Below are positions 15,392 to 23,278 of a DNA stretch of 25,742 nucleotides, piece by piece; position 1 is the first letter of the stretch, and each line of letters opens with the position of its first letter. The notes beneath the pieces are model-generated. The model was not told the DNA's origin. It searched no databases and worked only from the letters and a program-made list of their open reading frames with translations. The translations under genes and the position numbers were made by a program. The DNA comes from CAZPZZ01 sp964591245 (GTDB lineage: Bacteria > Acidobacteriota > Vicinamibacteria > Vicinamibacterales > UBA8438), in contig CAZPZZ010000049.1 of the NCBI GenBank assembly GCA_964591245.1, forward strand, positions 1 through 25,742, given 5' to 3'.

Positions 15392-16585
15392 TCAGGCACG
15401 GAATAACAGGAACCCGCGCAGAACCAGATCCGTCAGGATCTCGGCAAACTCCTGCCGTTTCAGCAGCGGGGCGAGTGCCGCCTGGTTGAGGACCTCGCGC
15501 CCGCACAGGAGCTCGGCCTCCCGCGCATGGGCGTGGGCGAGCGGATAGCGCTCGCCTCCGACGAACAGCTGGATGGTCCCGTCACCCTCGCGGTACCACA
15601 CGAAGTGGGAGGGGGCGCTGCGACGTAATGTTTCGCCCTCTGCGAGTTTTCTTCGCAAGCCTGAAACCGTCTCGCTGGCAACCGGGGCTGTCGGTCCCGC
15701 GTCGCGTAGCGCCCGACTTGAGATACAGCCGACCCAACGGTCGAATGCTTCGTCCGCGAACAACGTTCTCGCGGCCTCGCGCAAGTGGCGCCGTGCGGAG
15801 GGCGGGATCTCCCCCAGGTGTTCGGCGGGGGCCAGATCTGGGTCGGAGTAGCGAATTGCCTCGAACGCGCTCGGGGGCAACTGCCGCAGGAATCCGGCGC
15901 AGAGTTCGCGAGGATCGGGCACGCGGAACCCGACCGAGCAGGTGACGCACGCTCCCACGGCTACGCCTTCGTGAGCGATCCGCGGCGGAAGGTAGAGGGC
16001 GTCGCCAGGGTCGAGAATCCACTCTTCTTCGGGCTGGAACCTGGAGAGAATGGGGATTTCTGCACCGGGATCGAGGCTCTCATCGTGGAGCGGGTCGCTG
16101 CCGATCCGCCATCGCCGTTGACCGAGTGCCTGGATCAGAAAGACGTCGTAACGGTCGATGTGCGGGCCCACACCGCCGCCATCGGTTGCGTAGCTGACCA
16201 TCACGTCGTCCACACGCCAGTTGGGCACGATACGAAAACGGTCGAGCAGAGCCGCGCAGGCGTCAACCTTTCGGTCGGCTTCCTGGATCAAGAGCGTCCA
16301 GCCGTGATCGGGAAGCGCCTCGAAGTCCGGCGCGTCGAATGGGCCGCGCCGACACGTCCAACTCGCACCGTCATGAGGTGCGGTAATCAACCGGGAAATC
16401 GTGTCCGACTCACCGGCGAGGGCGAACAGTGCGTCGGCGGGCAACGGAGACGTGATCTCGGGAACGGCTCCTCGAATGAGCAAGGGCCGCTTCTGCCAGT
16501 ACCGCTCGAGGAAGTCCCGTGGGGTCAAGTCGCCGAACTCCCTCCACCGTTCCGTCATGGTCTTCACGAATACGCTCCGAGCCAT
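15392..16585 (-). CDS. roxA: RoxA/YcfD-like JmjC (cupin) ribosomal protein oxygenase
   Basis: Cytoplasmic Fe(II)/2-oxoglutarate oxygenase of 397 residues. E. coli RoxA (YcfD) hydroxylates an arginine of ribosomal protein L16 (uL16). Evidence: L-E-R-Y-W-Q-K-R-P-L-L-I-R-G-A near the N-terminus; the iron triad H142-x-D144 in G-P-H-I-D-R-Y-D-V-F-L-I-Q and distal H205 in L-Y-L-P-P-R-I-A-H-E-G-V-A; L-D-P-G-D-A-L; and T-C-S-V-G-F-R-V-P typical of RoxA. The C-terminal ~150 residues are the winged-helix part. A GGAG sits close before ATG 16585; ATG 16558 in frame gives an equally good N-terminus. No ribosomal genes are nearby, as usual for this family. L16 as target is inferred from family membership. 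Confidence 0.88.
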   Translation of the reverse strand: MARSVFVKTMTERWREFGDLTPRDFLERYWQKRPLLIRGAVPEITSPLPADALFALAGESDTISRLITAPHDGASWTCRRGPFDAPDFEALPDHGWTLLIQEADRKVDACAALLDRFRIVPNWRVDDVMVSYATDGGGVGPHIDRYDVFLIQALGQRRWRIGSDPLHDESLDPGAEIPILSRFQPEEEWILDPGDALYLPPRIAHEGVAVGACVTCSVGFRVPDPRELCAGFLRQLPPSAFEAIRYSDPDLAPAEHLGEIPPSARRHLREAARTLFADEAFDRWVGCISSRALRDAGPTAPVASETVSGLRRKLAEGETLRRSAPSHFVWYREGDGTIQLFVGGERYPLAHAHAREAELLCGREVLNQAALAPLLKRQEFAEILTDLVLRGFLLFRA

Positions 16586-16934
16586 CGCTCCTGCACTGCA
16601 CGTTGCCCCGGCGGGCAGAGGGGATACCGTGACCGGAGGAAATTCTACACTCGTCCGGTTGGGTTCAGCCGGAGGGGTTGGCGAGACTCCAGGAATCAGA
16701 GTTCCGCGAACCGGGAGGTGTAGTTTGTGCGATCGCCAATCGTGCGATTCAGGGCAATTACCTTGTGGATCGCCCAGGCGGAAGCGTCACCAGGGTTACG
16801 CAGCCCGGACAGGAAACACGATTGTTGCTTTCGGTGGAAGGGCTTTACGTACTTCGCGCCACTTGCGTATCGACGGATTGAGAATCGAGTGCAAGGACTC
16901 CCCGCGGGGTGGATGGCGGTCGACCGTGGGGGAT
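16586..16934. other. 349-base gene-free stretch, possible decayed coding remnant
   Basis: Lies between the RoxA-like start and the DUF1552 stop, both on the minus strand, so it is upstream of one and downstream of the other. I see no complete gene, strong promoter or terminator. One plus-strand frame (about 16715-16870) reads G-N-Y-L-V-D-R-P-G-G-S-V-T-R-V, which resembles a propeller blade of the kind seen elsewhere in this window, and another frame just upstream reads plausibly too. No start, ribosome site or continuous frame joins them, so any gene here would be a remnant. Low confidence. Confidence 0.2.
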
Positions 16935-18344
16935 CTAAGTCGTCAAGCGATCCAGTGGACCCGTCAGGTCGATGAAATCGCCACGTTGACCCCGGGAGTA
17001 GCGAAGTCCGACGCTATCGACGTCGAGGCCCATGGCGCGGGCCACGCTGATGAGGAGTTTCTGGTGCGGCAGACCGCTGACGTGGCTCATGCCGCCGGCC
17101 AATACCTGCGAGGGCACCCGCATCTCGGCCGGGGTGTCGTGTGGCCAGTACAGGTAGCGCCCCGTGTTGAACGCCCACGAGCCACCGACAAGTACCGGGT
17201 TGTAATGCCGGTAGCCGTGCCAGCCATCCCCGAGCTCAGAGCCCCAGACGATCAGCGTGTTGTCCATGACCGACCGGCCGTCGACGTCCGGGATGTTCTC
17301 CAGCGTGCTGACGAGACGCGCGACCTGCTGCCCGTGGTAGGCGGAGTAGTCGGTCATCGCGGCATACTTTGCTGCATCTTCGTAGATGTAGTGCGCGATC
17401 CCCTTGTGTACCTTGTCGCTGATGTGGGCGGCGCCGAACTCGGCGGTTGGCATCTCACCCAGTGAGAGTGAGACCACTCGGGTGATGTCGCAGCCGAAGG
17501 CGGCCGCGATGATGTCGGTGAAGGCGTCGAAGCGTTGGTCGTATTTCGTGAATGCCGCCGCTGGGCGTGGCGGGGCATCGCAGGAGAGCGTGGCCAGTCC
17601 TTCGAGACGGTGCCCGAGTCGCTCGACGAGATCGAAATGCGCTTCGACCCGGGTGCGATCGGTCGGGGTGAGTGTCGAGGACAGTTCCCGGTACTCTGCG
17701 TGCGCGAAGTCGAGGGTGGTGCGCCGACGCGTTCCGACAGCGTCACCGGATGACGCCGGTCCGAACACCCGTTCCCAGGCATTGAGCGGGGTGTTCTCGG
17801 CTGGCAGTCGGACGCCGTATGGGTTGTAGGCGATGGGCCGGCCCGCTTCGAGCGCCGCGTCAACTGACAGCTCAAGCGATGGCAGCCGATCGGGCCGGGC
17901 GATCCGGGCGGCAACGAGCTGGTCGAGGGAGGCAGATGTCGAGCGGGTGTCCCTGGCCGCGAAGTCGGCGTTGTTACCGGTCCAGGCGTGGATCCAGCCG
18001 CGGTCATGGCGGTTGCCACCAGCGTCGAGCTCGGCGGTCGCCAGTGAGAGGCCATCCAGCGCGAGCAGGCGGTGCCGGTGTTCGTATAGTGGCGCCAGCG
18101 GCCGGCTGAATTCCTCGCGCCGGAGAGACGCCAGATTGACAGCCCACGGTTCTGTGTCCGGGAGGCCGTGCGGGCGCAGTCGCCAGGTGGTGTAGGGCCA
18201 CCCGTGGCAGTGGCTGATGATGACCAGGCGTCGTGGAGCGTCTACGGGTCGGGCGAACGCTTGCAACACGGTACCCGGCATCGCCGCGCCGAGCGTGCCC
18301 AGGCTGCCCAGCTGCAACATACGCCGTCTCGAAATCCGCGACAT
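16935..18344 (-). CDS. DUF1552 family, Tat-exported protein
   Basis: Protein of 469 residues of the DUF1552 family, common in Planctomycetes, Acidobacteriota and some Proteobacteria. It opens with a twin-arginine signal (S-R-R-R-M-L-Q-L-G, then a weakly hydrophobic stretch to about residue 31), so it is likely folded before export. Family features include V-I-I-S-H-C-H-G, G-N-R-H-D-R-G-W, S-L-D-Q-L-V-A, F-G-C-D-I-T-R-V-V-S-L, N-T-L-I-V-W-G-S-E-L-G-D-G and V-L-V-G-G-S. These proteins are distant relatives of sulfatase/phosphatase-like (alkaline phosphatase superfamily) DUF1501 proteins, but no activity is known. Its ATG overlaps the previous gene's stop by one base (TAATG), with AGGAG ten bases before, so translation is coupled to the DUF1592 gene. 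Confidence 0.92.
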   Translation of the reverse strand: MSRISRRRMLQLGSLGTLGAAMPGTVLQAFARPVDAPRRLVIISHCHGWPYTTWRLRPHGLPDTEPWAVNLASLRREEFSRPLAPLYEHRHRLLALDGLSLATAELDAGGNRHDRGWIHAWTGNNADFAARDTRSTSASLDQLVAARIARPDRLPSLELSVDAALEAGRPIAYNPYGVRLPAENTPLNAWERVFGPASSGDAVGTRRRTTLDFAHAEYRELSSTLTPTDRTRVEAHFDLVERLGHRLEGLATLSCDAPPRPAAAFTKYDQRFDAFTDIIAAAFGCDITRVVSLSLGEMPTAEFGAAHISDKVHKGIAHYIYEDAAKYAAMTDYSAYHGQQVARLVSTLENIPDVDGRSVMDNTLIVWGSELGDGWHGYRHYNPVLVGGSWAFNTGRYLYWPHDTPAEMRVPSQVLAGGMSHVSGLPHQKLLISVARAMGLDVDSVGLRYSRGQRGDFIDLTGPLDRLTT

Positions 18345-20176
18345 TATGGATGGTCTCCTGAGGTGCCGCTTCTGGTGCGGGAGCGGAACAGGTCGCTGAC
18401 GGCGATGGCCACCAGCAGTTCCTTGATCGAGTCGTCCTGGCGGAACCGTGCCTGGAGTGGCGCGAGACCCGGGTCGTCAGCGTCCAGCTGGCGGCCGAGC
18501 GCGTAGCGCGTCCAGTGTGCGGCGTAACAGTCCCGTATGTGATCGCTGTTGGCGAGTTGCCGTACAAAGTCGATGCCGTCGGTGAAGGTAATGTGTTCGC
18601 CACCTGGAAGTGCGAGCGACCCGCTGGCATCGACCGGCTGTCCGTTGTCGGTGGCGCGCCACGTGCCGATGGCGTCGTAGTGTTCGAAGGCGAACCCGGG
18701 TGGGTTGATCATCCGGTGGCAGGTGTTGCAGAGCGCTGGGCTGGTCGCCGCTGCCGTACGTTGCCGGTTCGTGTGTTCGGCGGTGAGGGTGTCGGGTGGG
18801 AGCGCCGCTTCGGCCCCCTGCACCGGCGTACCCAGATGCATGCAGGCGATCCGCTCCAGCACGCGCGTGCCACGGAGAATCGGTCCCGGTTGAACGGCGT
18901 AGGCACCCAGCGCCAGCACTGAGGGCAAGGTCAGTACGCCGGCGCGTTCAGTACGTGGAAACTCGGCGGGGTAGAGCGTCAGCTCCTGCTGTCGTCCGAT
19001 GGAGGCAACGACGATCTCGATCGGGCGGGTCACCGGGGTGCCCCCGTCGACCAGTCTCGCGCTCTCGCCATAGATCGGCTTCGTGGCGTCCGACATGTAT
19101 CCGGTGTTGCCGGTCATCAGTGTGCGGAAACGCCCATCGCCGTCGAAGATGGCTTGGTCGACGAAGAGTTCCGTCTCGAGTTTCATCGAGTGACGGACCG
19201 GACCGAGCACCGCGGGCCATTCCACGTCGTCGTCCCGGGCAGTCTTCAGCTCCGGCGTCAGGCCAAAGAGGGGGCCGAACGCACGCCGGGCTGGTGCCAC
19301 CAGCAAGACGTCCTCGGTGCCCAGCCACTGATGATGAAAGCGCACCACGGCAGATCTGGCCTTCGGGTGATCGAGCATCCGCCGAGCCTGTTGTTCGATT
19401 TCACGGTGGTCCATCAAGGCGCCGGAGTCGGCAGCGGCAAATAGCGTCTCGTCCGGCATCGAGTCCCAGAGGAAGTAGGAGAGTCTGGAGGCGAGCTCCC
19501 ACGGACCCAGTTCGTCCCTGCCGGCCACCGCCCTTGAGTCGAGGCGGAAGTGGAAGGCCGGAGCCTGCAGGATTCCCGCGACACTCAAGGCCACTGCCTC
19601 GTCGAGCGGGAATTCGGCCAGATTGTCGTGCCAGAATGCCGCGAGGCGTGCTCGCTCTTCTGCGCTGAGCGGCCGGCGATACGCGCGTGGTGCGAAGCGC
19701 TCGATGCTGCTCCAGGCACAGGATTGCTGTTGTTCGCCGGTCAGCGCGTCCCAGTCAGAGCAGGTCAGGAAGGTCGGGGAGATCAGCGCGAACGACCCGA
19801 AGTGCATGCCCGCCAGGTGCAGCTCTTCCACCTGATAGGAGGACGGACTCTGTCCCTGGATGATCCCGTCGAACCCTTGGGAGCCTGGCTCCTCGGGGAA
19901 GCGCCAGGGCCATACCGCGGGCGGGGGCGGTGGCAGGAACACGCCCGTACTGGCCGTCCGGCGCGGGCTGATCCGGTCGGCGAGAGTCGGGCGCTCTGGC
20001 CATTGTTCGCCGTTTCGTGGAAATCCGAGGAGGTCAGCGATGGAGTTGTTGTACTCGGCCGGGGTCAGCGCAACCGGTGGAAGCCGGTCACTGACCGGCT
20101 GGGCTCCGGCGTTCACTGCGGCGAGGAGCAACAGAGCAGGGGCGAATATCGACGTTCGATGTGGACGACCGTTCAC
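18344..20176 (-). CDS. DUF1592/DUF1588 haem-c domain secreted protein
   Basis: Protein of 610 residues with a Sec signal to about residue 25 (V-N-A-G-A-Q). Domains in order as usual for the family: DUF1587 (A-E-Y-N-N-S-I-A-D-L-L-G), DUF1595 (Y-R-R-P-L-S-A-E-E), DUF1592 (S-R-L-S-Y-F-L-W-D-S-M-P-D, then H-H-Q-W-L-G), DUF1588 (G-P-I-L-R-G-T-R-V-L-E) with a cytochrome-c type C-N-T-C-H-R-M-I-N-P-P-G-F at about residues 482-494, and DUF1585 at the C-terminus (A-A-H-W-T-R-Y-A-L-G-R). Planctomycete members often carry an extra N-terminal haem domain; this one does not. The gene pair DUF1592-DUF1552 is a conserved two-gene unit of unknown function, here with a one-base overlap. Probably periplasmic redox related, by the haem motif. 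Confidence 0.93.
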   Translation of the reverse strand: MNGRPHRTSIFAPALLLLAAVNAGAQPVSDRLPPVALTPAEYNNSIADLLGFPRNGEQWPERPTLADRISPRRTASTGVFLPPPPPAVWPWRFPEEPGSQGFDGIIQGQSPSSYQVEELHLAGMHFGSFALISPTFLTCSDWDALTGEQQQSCAWSSIERFAPRAYRRPLSAEERARLAAFWHDNLAEFPLDEAVALSVAGILQAPAFHFRLDSRAVAGRDELGPWELASRLSYFLWDSMPDETLFAAADSGALMDHREIEQQARRMLDHPKARSAVVRFHHQWLGTEDVLLVAPARRAFGPLFGLTPELKTARDDDVEWPAVLGPVRHSMKLETELFVDQAIFDGDGRFRTLMTGNTGYMSDATKPIYGESARLVDGGTPVTRPIEIVVASIGRQQELTLYPAEFPRTERAGVLTLPSVLALGAYAVQPGPILRGTRVLERIACMHLGTPVQGAEAALPPDTLTAEHTNRQRTAAATSPALCNTCHRMINPPGFAFEHYDAIGTWRATDNGQPVDASGSLALPGGEHITFTDGIDFVRQLANSDHIRDCYAAHWTRYALGRQLDADDPGLAPLQARFRQDDSIKELLVAIAVSDLFRSRTRSGTSGDHP

Positions 20177-20330
20177 CCCTCAAGAATCGCAGCGCCCCCG
20201 GGGGGAGTCAAGTGTCCCTGGCCTGCGGCGGGGGCAGCACGCTGTCCGGCGGTAGCGCTGGGCGAGTGGCGCATCGTCGCAGACCGAGCGCGGCCGCCCA
20301 CAGGCCGGAGCGGCGTGGTCTGGCTGGGAC

Positions 20331-20336
20331 TACAAT
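20331..20336 (+). promoter_or_regulatory. Candidate -10 element of the DinB gene
   Basis: TACAAT (5 of 6 to TATAAT) 36 bases before the start, inside the 15-base block TGGGACTACAATCGG (20325-20339). A near copy precedes the cytochrome gene at 22749. No good -35 is visible. The 196-base divergent gap also has to serve the DUF1592 gene. Confidence 0.4.
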
Positions 20337-20372
20337 CGGTATGTCTGGAGTGTTCTGACCTGGAGGGAGTCG

Positions 20373-20930
20373 ATGAGCGTTTGTACGCGCTTCGGTCTGG
20401 TTATCGTATGTGTCCTCGGGGGGCTCGGGCAGGCGGTCGCTCAGACGGCCACGCTGTCCGGCGATCTGTTGGGGGACTGGGAACAGCAGAAGCGGATGAT
20501 GATGCGGACCGCCGAGGCTATGCCGGAAGCGGCGTTCGGCTTCAAGCCCACCGAGGTGCAACGCACCTACGCCGAACAGATTCTGCACGTCGCGGGCGCG
20601 AACGTGTATCTCATGCAGCATCTGGGCGGTGCCGCCTTGGCGCCGTCGGTGGACACGACCGATTTCAAGGTGTTCGGGCTATCGGCGACGTCGAAGGCCG
20701 ACGTGCTCCAAGCGTTGAGCGACGGGTATGACTATGGCATTGCCGTGCTGCGGGAGTTTTCCGAAGAGCAACTGCTGGAGACCATTGTCGGTCCTCGCTA
20801 CATGGGGAACGCGACGCGTGTGAAGATGGCCTACTTCGCCTTGAGCCACGCCATGGACATCTATGGACAGATGGCCGTGTATTTGCGACTCAACGGTGTT
20901 ACTCCTCCGGCGAGTCGCCGCGGCGTCTAG
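20373..20930 (+). CDS. Secreted DinB-like four-helix protein
   Basis: Protein of 185 residues. A signal peptide (cleavage near Q-A-V-A-Q, ~23) precedes a DinB/YfiT-like four-helix bundle: a first helix G-D-L-L-G-D-W-E-Q-Q-K, R-T-Y-A-E-Q-I-L-H-V-A with the His typical of the metal site, a third helix ending in the A-L-S-H-A-M-D-I-Y-G-Q-M-A-V-Y-L-R block with the second His. Cytoplasmic relatives include thiol transferases such as bacillithiol-dependent enzymes; secreted versions are frequent in Acidobacteriota and unstudied. ATG 20373 follows GGAGGGAG three bases upstream. Its stop is immediately next to the stop of the convergent diguanylate cyclase, with no base between them. Confidence 0.87.
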   Translation: MSVCTRFGLVIVCVLGGLGQAVAQTATLSGDLLGDWEQQKRMMMRTAEAMPEAAFGFKPTEVQRTYAEQILHVAGANVYLMQHLGGAALAPSVDTTDFKVFGLSATSKADVLQALSDGYDYGIAVLREFSEEQLLETIVGPRYMGNATRVKMAYFALSHAMDIYGQMAVYLRLNGVTPPASRRGV

Positions 20931-22049
20931 TCAGAGGACCTCTTCGACACCGGAGGCAGAGCAGCGGTAGATGCGTCGGCCGCCAGCCCGCTTGGCCGCG
21001 TACATCGCATCATCGGCGGCGGCGATCCAGCTCTCGGCAGTCTGCGTGGGGTTGTCGAAGGTGACGATGCCCGCACTGGCCCCCGGGTGGACGTGTTGGC
21101 CCTCGATCTCGCAGGGTTGAGCGATAGCGTCGAGGAGCTTGCGCGCCACGACCTCCGTGGCCTGCTCGTTGGCGATCTGCGTCAGCAACACCACGAACTC
21201 ATCGCCGCCGAGTCGCGCCACGGTGTCGATGCGCCGCGTGGCGCCCTGCAGGCGGTGTGACACCGTGCGGAGGAGGTCGTCCCCGGCCGCATGACCGATT
21301 TCATCGTTGATGACCTTGAGACCGTCGAGGTCGAGGAAGATCAGCCCCCCATGCCCGTCGTGGCGAGCGATCCGAGCAAGCTCGCGCTCGAGGGCTTCCT
21401 CGAGGCCGGCGCGGTTTGCGAGGTTCGTGAGCGGGTCGGTCATGGCGCGTCGACTGAGATCCGCCGTATGCAGATCGCGGTCCGCGCCGTAGCGTACGGC
21501 GAACGCCAGGATGGTCAGGACCGTGACGGCCCGCACGGCGAAGGTGACGACCGGATCGACGTCCCGTATGACCGTGGGCGGCGCGAAGACCGTCGCGGCG
21601 ATGAGCACGAGGCTCGGTACCGCCCAGAGGCAGGCCGCCTGGCGACCCAGGATGTGCGCTGCCGAGAGGACGATCAGCGAAGAGAAATACACCGTGATCA
21701 CGCCCGGTAGGCCGACGCCGTAGGTCAGGGCGAGCGTGCCCGTCGCGCAGGCCCCATGGCTGGCCAGATCCGCCAACTCGGGCCGGCGTCCCATCCACCA
21801 AAGGCTCAGGCCCTGGATCGAGAGGATGAGGGCACCCGCTGCAGAGAGCTCCGGAAGCCCGATCCACCAGGTCAGACCGACGACGACGGGTGCCACCATG
21901 GCCATGGCGATCCAGGTCTGACGTCGGGAGTAGGTCTGCAGACGATAGAAGATGCCAGAGCCCGCCCGATCACCGAGCCAAGCCCGAGATCGCCCGCCGT
22001 GACGCCCGCGGTCTATTGAAAGGGACAACCCCGTTACCATTTCGTTCAT
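20931..22049 (-). CDS. Membrane-bound diguanylate cyclase (GGDEF)
   Basis: Protein of 372 residues that should make cyclic di-GMP. About residues 45-195 hold five or six transmembrane helices (starting I-A-M-A-M-V-A-P-V-V-V-G-L); the cytoplasmic GGDEF domain follows from ~205: D-P-L-T-N-L-A-N-R-A-G-L, F-L-D-L-D-G-L-K-V-I-N-D and R-L-G-G-D-E-F. The intact G-G-D-E-F and the preceding R-R-I-D five residues upstream, an R-x-x-D inhibitory site, indicate an active, product-inhibited enzyme. No EAL domain. The N-terminal membrane part has no named sensor domain I recognise. Start ATG 22049 is likely; ATG 22040 in frame is possible. No c-di-GMP partner gene is adjacent. Confidence 0.94.
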   Translation of the reverse strand: MNEMVTGLSLSIDRGRHGGRSRAWLGDRAGSGIFYRLQTYSRRQTWIAMAMVAPVVVGLTWWIGLPELSAAGALILSIQGLSLWWMGRRPELADLASHGACATGTLALTYGVGLPGVITVYFSSLIVLSAAHILGRQAACLWAVPSLVLIAATVFAPPTVIRDVDPVVTFAVRAVTVLTILAFAVRYGADRDLHTADLSRRAMTDPLTNLANRAGLEEALERELARIARHDGHGGLIFLDLDGLKVINDEIGHAAGDDLLRTVSHRLQGATRRIDTVARLGGDEFVVLLTQIANEQATEVVARKLLDAIAQPCEIEGQHVHPGASAGIVTFDNPTQTAESWIAAADDAMYAAKRAGGRRIYRCSASGVEEVL

Positions 22050-22161
22050 TCCGCGCTTTGCGTGTCGTGGAAACGACGACGGCGCATAGTGAGTCCCCGC
22101 TCACAGTACCCGTGTTCTTTGGCTCGTGAGAGGCCTTCGCGTCACACACCTTCCGGAAGCG

Positions 22162-22563
22162 CTAGTCAACAAAGGCAGCCGTCACCAATTCCGTATCCAG
22201 GTATTCCGTCCAGTGCTTGATCTTCCCATCGTGAATATCGATGACGAAACAGTACGTGTTGTTGTACGAACGCCCTGTTTTTGTCTGTGCCGTCCCTTGC
22301 ACCTGCGCGACAACGGTATTCCCTTCGGCAATCGTGTTTTGTACCTCCGCACGAATCCCGTTGTCATCCAGTTGCTCCGCGAGCCGTCCGAACAAACGCG
22401 TTGTCAGATCGCCTTTACCGCTGTACGTGCCCGAGTATACGGTCTGGCCAATGATCGTCCACTGTAGGTCGTCCGCAAAACAGTCGAGAAATCCTGGCAT
22501 ATCCCCGGAGGACAGTGCGGCAAACGTACGGACAACAAGGTCCCGATTCGTCTCAATACTCAC
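22162..22563 (-). CDS. SnoaL/NTF2-like protein
   Basis: Small cytoplasmic protein of 133 residues with the SnoaL-like NTF2 fold: N-R-D-L-V-V-R-T-F-A-A-L-S-S-G-D as helix 1, F-L-D-C-F-A-D-D-L-Q-W-T-I-I-G at the pocket mouth, Y-S-G-T-Y-S-G-K-G-D-L, and a late beta-strand I-D-I-H-D-G-K-I-K-H-W-T-E-Y-L-D. Such folds serve as ketosteroid-isomerase-like enzymes, polyketide cyclases or binding proteins; the pocket alone does not settle which. I chose GTG 22563 because GAGGAGG lies seven bases upstream; the longer frame back to 22713 has no protein-like content. It is divergent from the cytochrome gene at 22749. Confidence 0.82.
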   Translation of the reverse strand: MSIETNRDLVVRTFAALSSGDMPGFLDCFADDLQWTIIGQTVYSGTYSGKGDLTTRLFGRLAEQLDDNGIRAEVQNTIAEGNTVVAQVQGTAQTKTGRSYNNTYCFVIDIHDGKIKHWTEYLDTELVTAAFVD

Positions 22564-22570
22564 AATTGTT

Positions 22571-22576
22571 CCTCCT
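22571..22576 (-). promoter_or_regulatory. Ribosome binding site fixing the GTG start at 22563
   Basis: AGGAGG on the minus strand with a 7-base spacer to GTG. It excludes the longer in-frame starts upstream. Confidence 0.75.
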
Positions 22577-22698
22577 CGTTGGAACAACTCGTCCGAGGGA
22601 GCGCGGGCGGAAGAACGGGTGATCGAGCGACGCCGCCAAGCTTTGCCGATTTTACAGGAGAAAAATGATAGCGAGGGCGGGGATCGAACCTGTGGGGC

Positions 22699-22704
22699 TA
22701 CAAT
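22699..22704 (+). promoter_or_regulatory. Candidate -10 element of the cytochrome c gene
   Basis: TACAAT, 44 bases before ATG 22749, within TGGGGCTACAATGGG (22693-22707), which matches the block before the DinB gene at 13 of 15 positions. No clear -35. Confidence 0.4.
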
Positions 22705-22748
22705 GGGCGCCATAGATCAACGACGCGCAATTCAGGAGCCGAACAGAC

Positions 22749-23264
22749 ATGGCCATGAAGCTTGTGTTGGCGGTGCTCGGTGTGCTTGTAGTCCCAGCGT
22801 ACGGTGTTCTGGCCCAGCCGGCTCCGTCAGCGGAATCGCCCGAGGTGCCTGCCGACGTTGAGGAGTGGATGCGCACGGCATGGGGTATGGAGCCGCAGGT
22901 GCTTGGCTTTACGGACACCCACTTTCTGGCGTCTTTGAGCGAGAGCGAACGGCAGGGCGCGTTTCTGTTCAAGCAGCGCTGCAATACCTGTCACTATTCG
23001 ACGATGTCGACAACCCGAGGTGCACGGGCGGGTTTCGCCAGCGAAGCATCCGTTGGGCCGCGGCTCTCCAAGAGGAATGTCGACGGGGAGGGCCGCGAAC
23101 GCGAGGCGCGGCGGCTCATCTCCGAGGGCTCGGCTACGATGCCCGCGTTCAAATACGCACTCCGGCCTGATCAGATTGACTCGGTCATTCGGTATCTCAA
23201 GCGAGTTGAGACTCTCCGTCCTCCGGTCCTGGACCGGCTCGTAGAAATATCGTCGCCGAAGTGA
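22749..23264 (+). CDS. Single-haem cytochrome c, periplasmic
   Basis: Exported protein of 171 residues: signal peptide to about residue 23 (G-V-L-A-Q-P), then a cytochrome c domain with haem site C-N-T-C-H at 78-82 and Met131 in A-T-M-P-A-F as sixth ligand, ending in a helix D-Q-I-D-S-V-I-R-Y-L-K-R-V. It should shuttle or accept electrons in the periplasm. ATG 22749 has AGGAG ten bases upstream. Its stop overlaps the start region of the following propeller-haem gene, so the two are one unit and probably work together. Confidence 0.9.
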   Translation: MAMKLVLAVLGVLVVPAYGVLAQPAPSAESPEVPADVEEWMRTAWGMEPQVLGFTDTHFLASLSESERQGAFLFKQRCNTCHYSTMSTTRGARAGFASEASVGPRLSKRNVDGEGREREARRLISEGSATMPAFKYALRPDQIDSVIRYLKRVETLRPPVLDRLVEISSPK

Positions 23265-23266
23265 CT

Positions 23267-23272
23267 GGGGGG
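23267..23272 (+). promoter_or_regulatory. Ribosome binding site fixing the 23279 start
   Basis: GGGGGG six bases before ATG 23279. It favours this start over the in-frame GTG 23261 and ATG 23273. Confidence 0.55.
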
Positions 23273-23278
23273 ATGAAC

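Noticed and set aside
15785..16723. Long plus-strand open frame (312 codons) opposite the RoxA-like gene
   Set aside because: The minus strand encodes a full RoxA-like protein with catalytic residues; the plus frame has no family features.
16401..17465. Plus-strand open frame (354 codons) over the start of the RoxA-like gene and the DUF1552 gene
   Set aside because: Antisense to two well-supported genes; no ribosome site and no recognisable domain, although part lies in the 349-base gap discussed elsewhere.
19550..20731. Long plus-strand open frame (393 codons)
   Set aside because: Runs antisense to the DUF1592 gene and then through the DinB gene in another frame; composition is Arg/Gly-rich, typical of a shadow frame in GC-rich DNA.
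22150..22159. Palindrome CTTCCGGAAG after the SnoaL-like gene as a terminator
   Set aside because: It leaves no loop for a hairpin and has no T-run.
22672..22695. tRNA-like T-loop (minus strand GGTTCGATCCCC)
   Set aside because: The bases flanking the loop do not pair as a T-stem, and no matching acceptor, D or anticodon arm is found within 90 bases.
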